From JAAFIW01 sp031414805 (GTDB lineage: Bacteria; Pseudomonadota; Gammaproteobacteria; Burkholderiales; Burkholderiaceae_C), in assembly GCA_031414805.1 (NCBI GenBank), contig JANOQJ010000081.1, positions 1 to 64,000 of the forward strand: 64,000 nt of DNA, written 5' to 3'. Below are positions 56,944 through 64,000 of this stretch, piece by piece. Made by a program: the position numbers and the translations under genes. Each line of letters opens with the position of its first letter. Positions within the stretch are counted from its first letter, which is position 1. Below the pieces are notes generated by a model, which was not told the DNA's origin, ran no database searches, and saw only the letters and a list, made by a program, of their open reading frames with translations.

Positions 56944-57870
56944 ATGACACCCCAAGCGAACACCCAAACAGCAGCGGTACGGGCCTGGCTGCTCGGGCTG
57001 CAAACGCGCATCACCGATGCGGTCAGTGCCGTCGATGGCACGCTGTTCATGGCAGACGCATGGAAAAAAGAGCCCGGAGCCATGCTACAAGGCAGCGGCC
57101 TGACGCAAATTCTGGAAGGTGGCCCGGTGCTGGAGCGCGGCGGCTGCGGCTTCTCGCATGTGCGCGGGCAGCGCTTGCCGCCTTCGGCCACGCAGAACCG
57201 GCCGGAGTTGAACGGTGCGCCATTTCAAGCCATGGGCGTGTCCCTGGTGTTTCACCCACGCAACCCCTACGCGCCCACGGTGCACATGAACGTGCGCATG
57301 CTGGTCGTCACACCCGAGGGCGCAGATCCGGTATGTTGGTTTGGCGGCGGCATGGACTTGACGCCGATTTACGGTTTTGAGGAAGACGCCCAGCACTTTC
57401 ACCGCAGCTGCCAGGCGGCGCTGGAGCCGTTTGGAGCAGACAAGTACACACGCTTTAAAGCCTGGTGCGACGAGTATTTTTTCTTGAAGCACCGCAATGA
57501 GCCGCGGGGCATTGGCGGCGTGTTTTTTGATGATTTCTCCGAGGGTGGCTTCGACACTGCCTTTGCCATGACGCAGGCCGTGGGCGATGCGTTTCTGGGG
57601 GCCTACCTGCCCATCTTGCAGCGCCGCATGCATCTGCCTTATGTGGAGCGCCAGCGCAACTTTCAGCTGTATCGCCGCGGTCGTTATGTGGAATTCAATC
57701 TGGTGTGGGACCGGGGCACGCACTTTGGTTTGCAGTCAGGCGGGCGCACGGAGTCGATTTTGATGTCCATGCCACCGTTGGCCAGCTGGGCTTATCAGCA
57801 TGAGCCTGCTGAGGACTCCCCGGAAGAGGCGCTGTACAAGAAATTCCTGATCCGAAGGGATTGGGTCTGA
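56944..57870 (+). CDS. hemF: Aerobic coproporphyrinogen-III oxidase
   Basis: A 308-residue HemF, the oxygen-dependent step of haem synthesis. Conserved stretches are GGGMDLTPIYGFEEDAQHFH, KAWCDEYFFLKHRNEPRGIG, GGVFFDD and VEFNLVWDRGTHFGLQSGGR. The ATG at 56944 is preceded only by TAGG from the right end of the MITE-like element, so that element now supplies the ribosome-binding region. It overlaps or abuts nadD at its 3' end. Confidence 0.96.
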   Translation: MTPQANTQTAAVRAWLLGLQTRITDAVSAVDGTLFMADAWKKEPGAMLQGSGLTQILEGGPVLERGGCGFSHVRGQRLPPSATQNRPELNGAPFQAMGVSLVFHPRNPYAPTVHMNVRMLVVTPEGADPVCWFGGGMDLTPIYGFEEDAQHFHRSCQAALEPFGADKYTRFKAWCDEYFFLKHRNEPRGIGGVFFDDFSEGGFDTAFAMTQAVGDAFLGAYLPILQRRMHLPYVERQRNFQLYRRGRYVEFNLVWDRGTHFGLQSGGRTESILMSMPPLASWAYQHEPAEDSPEEALYKKFLIRRDWV

Positions 57871-58517
57871 CCGGCATCAAACGCCTGGGCGTTTTCGGTG
57901 GCGAAGATCAGACCAGCGCCCCCATCAAACGCCTGGGCGTTTTCGGTGGCGCGTTTGACCCACCGCACCTGGCGCATCAGGCCCTGGTGCAAGCGGCGTG
58001 CGAGCAGTTGGCGCTGGACGGAATGCGTGTTTTTCCCACCGGCCATGCCTGGCACAAGCAGCGGGTGCTCACCCCGGCGGTGCATCGTCTGGCGATGGCG
58101 CGGCTGGCGTTTGACGGATTGCCGGGCGTGGTGGTCGATGAGCGTGAGCTGCGCCGCGCAGGGCCCACGTACACCATCGACACCTTGCGCGAGTTGCGGC
58201 GCGAGTTGCCCCATACGCAGTTGTTCCTGGTGATCGGGCAAGACCAGGCTGCCGCGTTGCCCAGTTGGCAGCAAGCCAGCCAGTTGCCCGAAATTGCTAC
58301 TATTTGTATAGCTGGTCGAGCAGGTTTAGCAAGGGCTGGAGGATCTTTTGACGTAAAAACACCGTTGCCAGCCGGGGCAGTGGCGCTCCAATTGCCGCTC
58401 ATGAATATCAGCGCCACTGAGGTGCGCCGCTGCGTGGCGGCGGGCCTTGGGATTGACCATCTGGTTGCGCCCGCCGTTGCGCGTTATATTGACCAACATT
58501 TTCTCTACACAAGCTGA
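57861..58517 (+). CDS. nadD: Nicotinate-nucleotide adenylyltransferase with duplicated N-terminus and in-frame repeat
   Basis: A 218-residue NadD making deamido-NAD. The nucleotidyl-transferase motif is VFGGAFDPPHLAHQ, and SATEVRR is present near the end. Two oddities are visible. A 29-bp direct duplication (57875-57903 and 57923-57951) gives the segment IKRLGVFGG twice, inserting 16 residues before the true active-site loop. Residues 146-159 (ATICIAGRAGLARA) are copy 18 of the 41-bp repeat. The likely start is TTG 57861, overlapping the hemF end; no ATG is available upstream of the active site. Confidence 0.9.
   Translation: MGLTGIKRLGVFGGEDQTSAPIKRLGVFGGAFDPPHLAHQALVQAACEQLALDGMRVFPTGHAWHKQRVLTPAVHRLAMARLAFDGLPGVVVDERELRRAGPTYTIDTLRELRRELPHTQLFLVIGQDQAAALPSWQQASQLPEIATICIAGRAGLARAGGSFDVKTPLPAGAVALQLPLMNISATEVRRCVAAGLGIDHLVAPAVARYIDQHFLYTS
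57875..57951 (+). repeat. 29-bp direct duplication at the nadD 5' end
   Basis: Two perfect copies of a 29-bp sequence starting CATCAAACGCCTGGGCG, offset by 48 bases (16 codons), so the frame is preserved. The first copy leads into GEDQTSAP instead of the catalytic AFDPPH. Confidence 0.95.
58296..58336 (+). repeat. 41-bp dispersed repeat, copy 18, inside nadD in frame
   Basis: Sense orientation on a codon boundary: GCTACTATTTGTATAGC, then TGGTCGAGCAGG and GCAAGGGC. TGA is CGA. Translated as ATICIAGRAGLARA. Confidence 0.88.
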
Positions 58518-58535
58518 AATCGATCAGCTCCCTTG

Positions 58536-59288
58536 ATGACCACAGAAACCGCCGCCAAAAAAGACATTCAAAAACTCCAGCGCGCCATCGTCGACGGCCT
58601 GGAAGACGTGAAAGCGCAAGACATCGTGGTGTTCAACACCGAGTTGCAAACCTCCTTGTTTGAGCGGGTCATCATCGCCAGCGGCACCTCCAACCGCCAG
58701 ACCAAAGCCCTGGCCGCCAGCGTGCGCGACGCAGTGCGCCAAGCCGGATTTGCCAAGCCCCGCATGGAAGGCGAAGACAACGGCGAATGGATCATCGTGG
58801 ACTGCGGCGCGGCGGTGGCGCACATCATGCAGCCCACCATCCGCACTTACTACCACCTGGAAGAAATTTGGGGCGACAAGCCGGTCCGCCTGAAATTTGG
58901 TGCCAGCAAACCGGCTGAAGCGGCGCAGAAGCCAGAGCCCAAAGCGCTGACCAAGAAGGAAGTGGCCGCCAAAACCTCGATTCGCCGCAGCAGTGCCGCC
59001 AAAACGGCTGTGAAAGCTGCCGAGCAGGCCGAGAAAGAGGCCAAGTTCCTGGAGGCCGCTGAAGCAGCCAGAGCCAGTCGCAAGCGTGCACCTGCGCGTG
59101 GTCGCACGGCAGCCAAGTCGCCGACCAGGGTGCCTGTCAAGTCGCCCGCCAAAACAATTTCAAAAGCGCCCGCCAAGTCAGCCACCACCAAGATCAAAAC
59201 TGTGGTGGTGGGCGCACCCGCTAAGAAGCCAGCCGCCAAACGCGCTGCCCCGTCCGCTCCGTTGAAAAGAGCCCCTGGGCGTAAATGA
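58536..59288 (+). CDS. rsfS: Ribosomal silencing factor with long basic C-terminal tail
   Basis: A 250-residue protein. Residues 10-118 are RsfS/DUF143 (LQRAIVDGLEDVKAQDIVVF; WIIVDCGAAVAHIMQP; YYHLEEIWGDKP), which binds ribosomal protein uL14 and blocks subunit joining in starvation. The remaining 130 residues are Lys/Ala/Pro-rich with repeated AK-S/A-PAK units, more than doubling the usual length. The tail could bind rRNA or DNA. The start is ATG 58536. It overlaps rlmH by four bases. Confidence 0.93.
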   Translation: MTTETAAKKDIQKLQRAIVDGLEDVKAQDIVVFNTELQTSLFERVIIASGTSNRQTKALAASVRDAVRQAGFAKPRMEGEDNGEWIIVDCGAAVAHIMQPTIRTYYHLEEIWGDKPVRLKFGASKPAEAAQKPEPKALTKKEVAAKTSIRRSSAAKTAVKAAEQAEKEAKFLEAAEAARASRKRAPARGRTAAKSPTRVPVKSPAKTISKAPAKSATTKIKTVVVGAPAKKPAAKRAAPSAPLKRAPGRK

Positions 59289-59752
59289 AACTTCTGGTGG
59301 TGGCCGTGGGCAAGCACATGCCCGACTGGGCCCAAACCGCTTGGGACGATTACGCCAAACGCTTTCCGCCCGAGCTGCGGCTGGAAATCAAAACCGTCAA
59401 AACCGAGCCACGCGCCTCTAAAACGCTGGAATCCTTGCTGGCCGCCGAGCGCGAGCGGATCGAAGCGGCCATCCCCAAAGGCAGTCGAATCGTGGCACTG
59501 GACGAGCGCGGTACCACCGTCACCACCATGGCCCTGGCCAGCAAATTGAAAAACTGGCAACTGGAGGCCGATGACGTTGCCCTGGTGATCGGCGGCCCCG
59601 ATGGTCTGGAGCCCGCGTTCCGTCAGGCCGCCCACGAGCGCATCCGCCTGTCCGACCTCACACTGCCGCACGCCATGGCCCGTGTGCTGCTGGTCGAGCA
59701 GCTGTACCGGGCCTGGTCGATCAACGCCAATCATCCGTATCACCGCGAATGA
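59285..59752 (+). CDS. rlmH: 23S rRNA pseudouridine-1915 N3-methyltransferase
   Basis: A 155-residue SPOUT methyltransferase acting on helix 69 of 23S rRNA. It begins MKLLVVAVGKHMPDWAQTAW. The knot region has VIGGPDGLEP and the C-terminal LPHAMARVLLVEQLYRAWSINANHPYHRE is nearly invariant in the family. It overlaps rsfS and maf by four bases each. Confidence 0.97.
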   Translation: MKLLVVAVGKHMPDWAQTAWDDYAKRFPPELRLEIKTVKTEPRASKTLESLLAAERERIEAAIPKGSRIVALDERGTTVTTMALASKLKNWQLEADDVALVIGGPDGLEPAFRQAAHERIRLSDLTLPHAMARVLLVEQLYRAWSINANHPYHRE

Positions 59753-60375
59753 AGCACATGCCGCCGTTCATCTACTTGGCCTCCCAAAGCCCCCGCCGCA
59801 GCCAGTTGCTCGACCAGATTGGCGTGACTCATGAATTGCTGCTGCCAGACGCCACGGAAGACACCGAAGCGCTCGAAGTTGTGGTGCCGGGGGAGCCACC
59901 CGTGCGCTATGTGCAGCGTGTGACTGCTCTTAAACTGATAGCTGCTCGAGCAAGATTGACAAGGGCTAGTGGCCTAAAAGGCTTAAAACAGGCACCTATC
60001 CTGTGTGCAGATACCACCGTGGCGATGGGTCGAGCGATCTACGGAAAACCGGCCGATGCAGACGACGCAATCCGCATGCTGGCCGAACTATCGGGCCACA
60101 CCCACCGCGTGCTCACTGCCGTGGCCATTGCGCACGGCGAGCACGCGCTGTACGCGCTGAGCGAGTCGCGTGTGGAGTTTGCTCCCTTGAGCCGCGCCCA
60201 AATCCAGGCCTATGTGGACACCGGCGAGCCGCTGGGCAAAGCCGGCGCCTACGCTGTGCAGGGCCACGCGGCGGCGTTCATAGCCAGCATTCGCGGTAGC
60301 TACAGCGGCATCATGGGTTTGCCGCTGTTTGAGACGGCGAATTTGCTGGCGCAGTGCACGGCGTCGGCTGCTTAA
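59749..60375 (+). CDS. Maf-family nucleoside triphosphate pyrophosphatase, with in-frame repeat
   Basis: A 208-residue Maf protein, a house-cleaning NTP pyrophosphatase. It has ASQSPRRSQLLDQIG at the start, the catalytic CADTTVA, and GKAGAYAVQGHAAAFI. Residues 60-73 (ALKLIAARARLTRA) coincide with copy 19 of the 41-bp repeat. Relatives have a broadly similar ALKL-AARAR segment here, so the repeat and the gene share a natural resemblance. It overlaps rlmH by ATGA and ends convergent with a Bug receptor. Confidence 0.93.
   Translation: MKHMPPFIYLASQSPRRSQLLDQIGVTHELLLPDATEDTEALEVVVPGEPPVRYVQRVTALKLIAARARLTRASGLKGLKQAPILCADTTVAMGRAIYGKPADADDAIRMLAELSGHTHRVLTAVAIAHGEHALYALSESRVEFAPLSRAQIQAYVDTGEPLGKAGAYAVQGHAAAFIASIRGSYSGIMGLPLFETANLLAQCTASAA
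59926..59966 (+). repeat. 41-bp dispersed repeat, copy 19, inside maf in frame
   Basis: Sense orientation on a codon boundary: GCTCTTAAACTGATAGC, then TGCTCGAGCA and GACAAGGGC. TGA is CGA. The longer tail continues as SGLKGLKQ. Confidence 0.85.
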
Positions 60376-61358
60376 CTCGGCTCGATGCCCAGATCCCGCA
60401 ACCGCTTGGTGATCACGGGAAACTCCTCGCGGTACATGGCCAGGGCCTGATCGGGGCTGCCGATCAGGGTTTCCAGGCCGCGTTCGCGGATGGCACCTGT
60501 CACATCGCTTCCGTTGGCAATGGCCTGAATCTCGGTGGACAGGCGGGCCACGATGGCGTCTGGCGTTTTGCTGGGCACGAGAAAGGCCATCCACACGCTG
60601 CGATCAAAAAAGTTATCCGAGATGCCCAGCTCGGCAAATGTGGGCACGTCGGGCAGGGCACTGGAGCGGTTGCGGCCCATCATGGCCAGGGGCACGATTT
60701 TTCCGGACTGCACATGCTGGCGCGCGGTGCCCGCTGAGGTGAAACCGCTGTTCACGGTGTTGGTCAGCAGGTCTTGCAGCACGGGCGCTTCGCCGCGCTG
60801 CGGCACATGCACGGCAGCGAATTTGAGTTCTTTGGCCAGGGTTTCACCTGCCAGATGGCCCAGGCTGCCAATGCCCCAGGAGCCATAGGAAACTTGTCTG
60901 CCAGCGGTCGCTGCAAACTTTTTGAACTCATCAAAATTCTTCACACCCAGCGACGCGGGCACCGACAGTAGCGCCGGGCTGCGCAGAATGGACGCGACAA
61001 AGCGGAAGTCTTTTTGCGGGTCGTAGGGCAGGTTTTTGATGAGCACCGTGTTGTTGATCAGCGGGTCGTTCAAGGTGAAGAGCAGGGTGTAGCCATCGGC
61101 GGGGGCTTTGGCCACCTCGGCGCAGCCAATGCCGCCTGCAGCACCGGTTTTGTTGTCTACCACCACGCTTTGCGCCAGGGTTTTAGTCAGGCGCTCAGCC
61201 ACCATGCGGGCTATGGCATCGGTGGCACCGCCTGCTGCGTAGGGCACGACGATACGCAGGCCTTTCGATGGAAAAGGCGTGGTTTGTGCGCCCGTCAAAG
61301 GCACGAACGCGGCAAGTGAAGCGCCCGCACTGGTCTGGATAAAGAGTCTGCGTTTCAT
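60372..61358 (-). CDS. Bug-type periplasmic solute receptor (TctC family)
   Basis: A 328-residue receptor with signal peptide RLFIQTSAGASLAAFVPLTGAQ. The family marks are LRIVVPYAAGGATDAIARMV, VVDNKTGAAGGIG and DVPTFAELGI. It is the last gene of a three-gene minus-strand unit with a VanA-like oxygenase and a MarR regulator. It may therefore capture an aromatic carboxylate that the oxygenase uses. No TctAB permease is in the window. Its 3' end overlaps maf by four bases in convergent orientation. Confidence 0.9.
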   Translation of the reverse strand: MKRRLFIQTSAGASLAAFVPLTGAQTTPFPSKGLRIVVPYAAGGATDAIARMVAERLTKTLAQSVVVDNKTGAAGGIGCAEVAKAPADGYTLLFTLNDPLINNTVLIKNLPYDPQKDFRFVASILRSPALLSVPASLGVKNFDEFKKFAATAGRQVSYGSWGIGSLGHLAGETLAKELKFAAVHVPQRGEAPVLQDLLTNTVNSGFTSAGTARQHVQSGKIVPLAMMGRNRSSALPDVPTFAELGISDNFFDRSVWMAFLVPSKTPDAIVARLSTEIQAIANGSDVTGAIRERGLETLIGSPDQALAMYREEFPVITKRLRDLGIEPS

Positions 61359-61407
61359 CGTTGTCTCCGGTTGTGGATGGGTTGTTTTCTGGACGCTGTC
61401 GAAAGGG

Positions 61408-62436
61408 TCAATCCCGAGCCGCCTCGGTCTCCACCAGGCGGCGAAAACGGGTCAGCGCGCTGTCCAGGTGCAGGGGCAGCATTTCAAAGTCGGGCGCGGC
61501 ATTCAGGCTGGCTTGTTGCGCGCCAATCATGTCTTTGTCTTCATGAAAAGCGCGTATGAGCATTTGGTGCATGGCACCGGCCAGCTCGTCATCGCCTTGC
61601 CCTTTGCGGTGACCTTGCTGAAAGAAGTAGTGCGTGCTGTGCGCGGTTTCGGGTGTGACGGTCTGGCAGCTGTGCAGCTCCACCTGGCCGCTGTCCACGG
61701 TGTTGTCGGCGCTGGGTTTGCCGCCGGACTTCATCAGCAGCGTGCCGGGTAGCAGAAAGTCATAGTCCCACCAACGCTCAATCGTTCCTTTGAACTCATG
61801 GATGCGCTGGTACGAAGGCGGTGGGGGCACTTTCTCTACCCGCCGCTGCACCCGCAAACCGCGCTGGCCGGGCGCGGTGATGGCATCCACCTGCGCGCGG
61901 GCCTGCGCAATGGCGGTGGAGCCGCCCAGGGTTTTTTCGTGCACATAACTCAGGTGCGAAAAGTCCAGCAGGTTGTCGCAGATCAGCAGGTAGTTGGTGT
62001 CGTAGTGCAGGTAGCCCGGCACGTTGCACCAGTCGGGGTTGCCGCTGGAAAAGTTATCAGGCAGTTGCGCCAAGTCGGCGCGGCTGGGGTCGCCCATCCA
62101 CACAAATACCCAGCGGTTTTTTTCCACCACGGGGTAAGACTTGACGCAGGCTCTGGGCGGCGGTGTGTCCATGCCCGGCACCTCGATGCACTGGCCCACT
62201 GGGTTAAACACCAACCCGTGGTAGCCGCAGCGCAGGTTGTCACCCTCCAGCCGGCCTTTGGACAGCGGCGCGCCGCGGTGGCAGCAGCGGTCGGCCAGGG
62301 CCACCAGGCCTGCGGGCGTGCGGTAGACCACGATGGGTTCGCCGAGCACGGTGCGGGCGAAGATTTTTCCGTTGTCTTGGGTCGCGGGAATCTCGTAGTC
62401 CCAGGCAATCACATACCAGCAGTTTTTAACGAACAT
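61408..62436 (-). CDS. VanA-like Rieske non-haem iron oxygenase
   Basis: A 342-residue aromatic ring-type oxygenase of the vanillate O-demethylase group. The Rieske site is CHRGAPLSKGRLEGDNLRCGYHG (Cys, His ... Cys, His), and the mononuclear iron motif reads DNLLDFSHLSYVHEKT. It opens MFVKNCWYVIAWDYEIP, as VanA does. O-demethylation or hydroxylation of a methoxylated or phenolic acid is likely. The VanB-type reductase partner is missing here. It sits between MarR and Bug receptor genes on the same strand. Confidence 0.85.
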   Translation of the reverse strand: MFVKNCWYVIAWDYEIPATQDNGKIFARTVLGEPIVVYRTPAGLVALADRCCHRGAPLSKGRLEGDNLRCGYHGLVFNPVGQCIEVPGMDTPPPRACVKSYPVVEKNRWVFVWMGDPSRADLAQLPDNFSSGNPDWCNVPGYLHYDTNYLLICDNLLDFSHLSYVHEKTLGGSTAIAQARAQVDAITAPGQRGLRVQRRVEKVPPPPSYQRIHEFKGTIERWWDYDFLLPGTLLMKSGGKPSADNTVDSGQVELHSCQTVTPETAHSTHYFFQQGHRKGQGDDELAGAMHQMLIRAFHEDKDMIGAQQASLNAAPDFEMLPLHLDSALTRFRRLVETEAARD

Positions 62437-62448
62437 GGCGAGGTCCTT

Positions 62449-63063
62449 TCAAGCGTTGGCTTTGGGTGCGTGCGGGCGCGCTGGTTTGGCCAGCGAGCTG
62501 GCAATGAAGGCCTGTGTTGCCTGCTCGACAGCAGGCAGGTTTTCATGGATGCGCTTGAGCAAGCCCAGCAGGGTTTCGCGCTCGCTCGCGCTGAGCACCG
62601 CCAGCAAAGCCTCTTCACGCGCCAGCGCAATGCCCAGAATCTGGTCGTGAATGTGTTGCCCATGCAGGGTCAGGCTGGCCAGGCGTATGCGGCCGTCGGC
62701 GGGGTCCAGCTCCAGCGAAATGAGTTGCTTGGCGGCCATTTGCTTGAAGCAGCGGCTCACCGACGCTTTGTCCATGCCAATGATCTGGCTGACCTGCTGG
62801 GCGCTGATGGTTTCGTGAATCGCCAGCAGCACCATGCAGCGCCACACTTCCGCGCCCACGCCAAACAGGTTCAGGTAGTGCTGGGAGGCGCCGCGTGTCA
62901 GTTTGTTGGCAATCCAGATCAGGTAGGCCGGGACATAGCGCTCCAGATCAATCGCCGGATCGCCTGGCGGCTGAGCATCCGCATCTCCCTGGCTGCCGAG
63001 ATCATCTGGCGGCACGCGGCTACGCACGTTTTTGGGTATCAAACGGGTGGGTGCTGTGGACAT
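62449..63063 (-). CDS. MarR-family regulator
   Basis: A 204-residue regulator with a MarR winged helix (ETISAQQVSQIIGMDKASVSRCFKQMAAKQLISLELDPADGR). The N-terminal extension is longer than usual. It is first in the unit with the oxygenase and receptor, 12 bases upstream of the oxygenase. The start is placed at ATG 63063. Palindromes immediately upstream suggest autoregulation relieved by an aromatic acid. Confidence 0.87.
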   Translation of the reverse strand: MSTAPTRLIPKNVRSRVPPDDLGSQGDADAQPPGDPAIDLERYVPAYLIWIANKLTRGASQHYLNLFGVGAEVWRCMVLLAIHETISAQQVSQIIGMDKASVSRCFKQMAAKQLISLELDPADGRIRLASLTLHGQHIHDQILGIALAREEALLAVLSASERETLLGLLKRIHENLPAVEQATQAFIASSLAKPARPHAPKANA

Positions 63064-63083
63064 TTGGATATTTGGTTGGCAAC

Positions 63084-63105
63084 TCAACAAGTTGAATGAT
63101 CAACT
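63084..63105. promoter_or_regulatory. Candidate MarR operator
   Basis: Two overlapping palindromes lie 20 bases upstream of the MarR start: TCAACAAGTTGA at 63084-63095 and AGTTGA-ATGA-TCAACT at 63090-63105. Spaced TTGA/TCAA arms are usual for MarR binding sites. The position suits autorepression. Confidence 0.6.
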
Positions 63106-63200
63106 TTCTTACCAGGAGCGGTTTGGGTATTTACCCGCATCACCGTGCTTGAGTTCATGCCCTGCCGCCCGGGCCTGCGTTTGCGCTAACAATCAAGCCC

Positions 63201-64000
63201 ATGCAAGACATTCTGATTAACTGGTCCCCTCAAGAAACCCGTGTGGCCGTGGTCGAGCACGGCACGGTGCAAGAACTGCACGTGGAGCGCAGCCTGGAGC
63301 GTGGCCTGGTCGGCAATGTCTACCTGGGCAAAGTGGCGCGCGTGCTGCCTGGCATGCAGTCAGCGTTTATTGACATCGGCCTGGAGCGTGCGGCGTTTTT
63401 GCATGTGGCCGATGTGTGGAACCGGCAGGAAGGCGGCGAGCCGCCCTTCGCCAAAACACTGGCCAAACCAGGGCAAAACGGTGCGCCGCTGATACCGATT
63501 GAGCGGCAGGTGTTTGAAGGCCAGGCGCTGATGGTGCAGGTGATCAAGGACCCGATCGGCAGCAAGGGCGCGCGGCTGTCGACCCAGATCAGTGTGGCGG
63601 GGCGATTGCTGGTATTTTTGCCGCAGGACGACCACATTGGCGTCTCGCAAAAAATACCCAGCGCGCAGCGCGATGCCTTGCGTGCGCGCCTTCACACACT
63701 GGCCAGCGACGGTGCGCCCAACCCCGCCAACCCCGGCGGTTTTATTTTGCGCACCAATGGCGAAGACGCTACCGACGCGCAGTTGGCCGACGACATTGCC
63801 TACCTGCGCAAAGCCTGGGCCCGTATCAAAGACGGTGCCTTGCGCTCGCCCGCACCGGCCCTGTTGCACCAGGACTTAAGCCTGCTGCAGCGGGTGCTGC
63901 GCGACATTGCCGACGAGCAGACCCAGGCCATACAAATTGATTCGCGCGAACAGTTTGATGCGCTGCACGCTTTTGGCCAGGAGTTCATGCCGCAGACCAC
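63201..64000 (+). CDS. rng: Ribonuclease G, N-terminal part (cut by window end)
   Basis: The first 266 residues of RNase G. It begins MQDILINWSPQETRVAVVEH. The S1 domain is visible in GLVGNVYLGKVARVLPGMQSAFIDIGLERAAFLHVADV, with GARLSTQISVAGRLLVFLP after it. The ATG at 63201 is clear. The catalytic DEAD-acid pair lies beyond the window. Elsewhere in this order of bacteria maf is commonly followed directly by rng; here 2.8 kb of opposite-strand genes separates them. Confidence 0.93.
   Translation, partial: MQDILINWSPQETRVAVVEHGTVQELHVERSLERGLVGNVYLGKVARVLPGMQSAFIDIGLERAAFLHVADVWNRQEGGEPPFAKTLAKPGQNGAPLIPIERQVFEGQALMVQVIKDPIGSKGARLSTQISVAGRLLVFLPQDDHIGVSQKIPSAQRDALRARLHTLASDGAPNPANPGGFILRTNGEDATDAQLADDIAYLRKAWARIKDGALRSPAPALLHQDLSLLQRVLRDIADEQTQAIQIDSREQFDALHAFGQEFMPQT

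Noticed and set aside
585..59966. CRISPR array formed by the 41-bp repeats
   Set aside because: The copies are kilobases apart, occur on both strands and lie inside genes. There are no regular spacers and no cas genes.
61798..63099. 433-codon plus-strand open frame
   Set aside because: It lies antisense to the VanA-like and MarR genes, which carry clear motifs. The composition is typical of a shadow frame.

Overview
The window is GC-rich, densely packed chromosomal DNA from a beta-proteobacterium, most likely family Comamonadaceae (Rhodoferax/Polaromonas/Variovorax-like). The evidence is the codon usage, housekeeping runs such as yebC-purD-hemF-nadD-rsfS-rlmH-maf and ExeA/GspB-type genes, Bug-type solute receptors, and a dispersed 41-bp repeat of a kind I associate with this family. 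I saw no rRNA, tRNA or CRISPR array. Taxonomy is inferred, not searched.

Layout. 1-12 kb: an IS66-type fragment at the edge, then small single genes (VOC protein, NTF2-like protein with MerR regulator, TfoX-like, two WYL regulators, NIPSNAP, GFA, TetR with a divergent hydrolase, thioredoxin-like with a beta-propeller protein, DUF3617, Lrp). 12-21 kb: a co-directional catabolic cluster isoG-isoH-isoI-isoJ-aldehyde dehydrogenase-isoA-isoB-isoC-isoD-isoE. This is the architecture of an isoprene (alkene) monooxygenase with a glutathione-dependent epoxide route, but the reductase isoF is absent. A divergent LysR gene beside it is broken by one extra base. 21-28 kb: an ABC-2 exporter pair and a four-gene TelA / solute-binding-VWA lipoprotein operon. 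28-34 kb: a green-type proton-pumping proteorhodopsin followed by crtI-crtB-crtY-blh, which would make beta-carotene and cleave it to retinal; no crtE is in the window. 34-45 kb: rlmD, an AT-rich two-gene island (GH19-like hydrolase plus exported partner), a BI-1 protein, a methyltransferase, ExeA/GspB-like genes, and a Bug receptor/NTF2/deacetylase group. 45-54 kb: racemase, kelch lipoprotein, crotonase, YgiQ radical SAM, a PemK-like toxin-antitoxin pair, and a HerA-like ATPase. 54-64 kb: conserved housekeeping genes. The maf-rng junction is split by an opposite-strand cassette of a MarR regulator, a VanA-like oxygenase and a Bug receptor.

The most unusual signal is a family of 19 copies of a 41-bp repeat with a small 5' hairpin. 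Thirteen copies lie between genes and all carry TGA at one fixed place. Six lie inside genes (blh, rlmD, ygiQ, purD, nadD, maf), every one in register with the reading frame. In the four sense copies that TGA has become a sense codon, so the repeat is read as an alanine-rich 14-residue segment. Two other genes end at stop codons supplied by the repeat. Short MITE-like elements with inverted ends and direct-repeat flanks lie at 3127-3283, 5563-5736 and 56705-56937.
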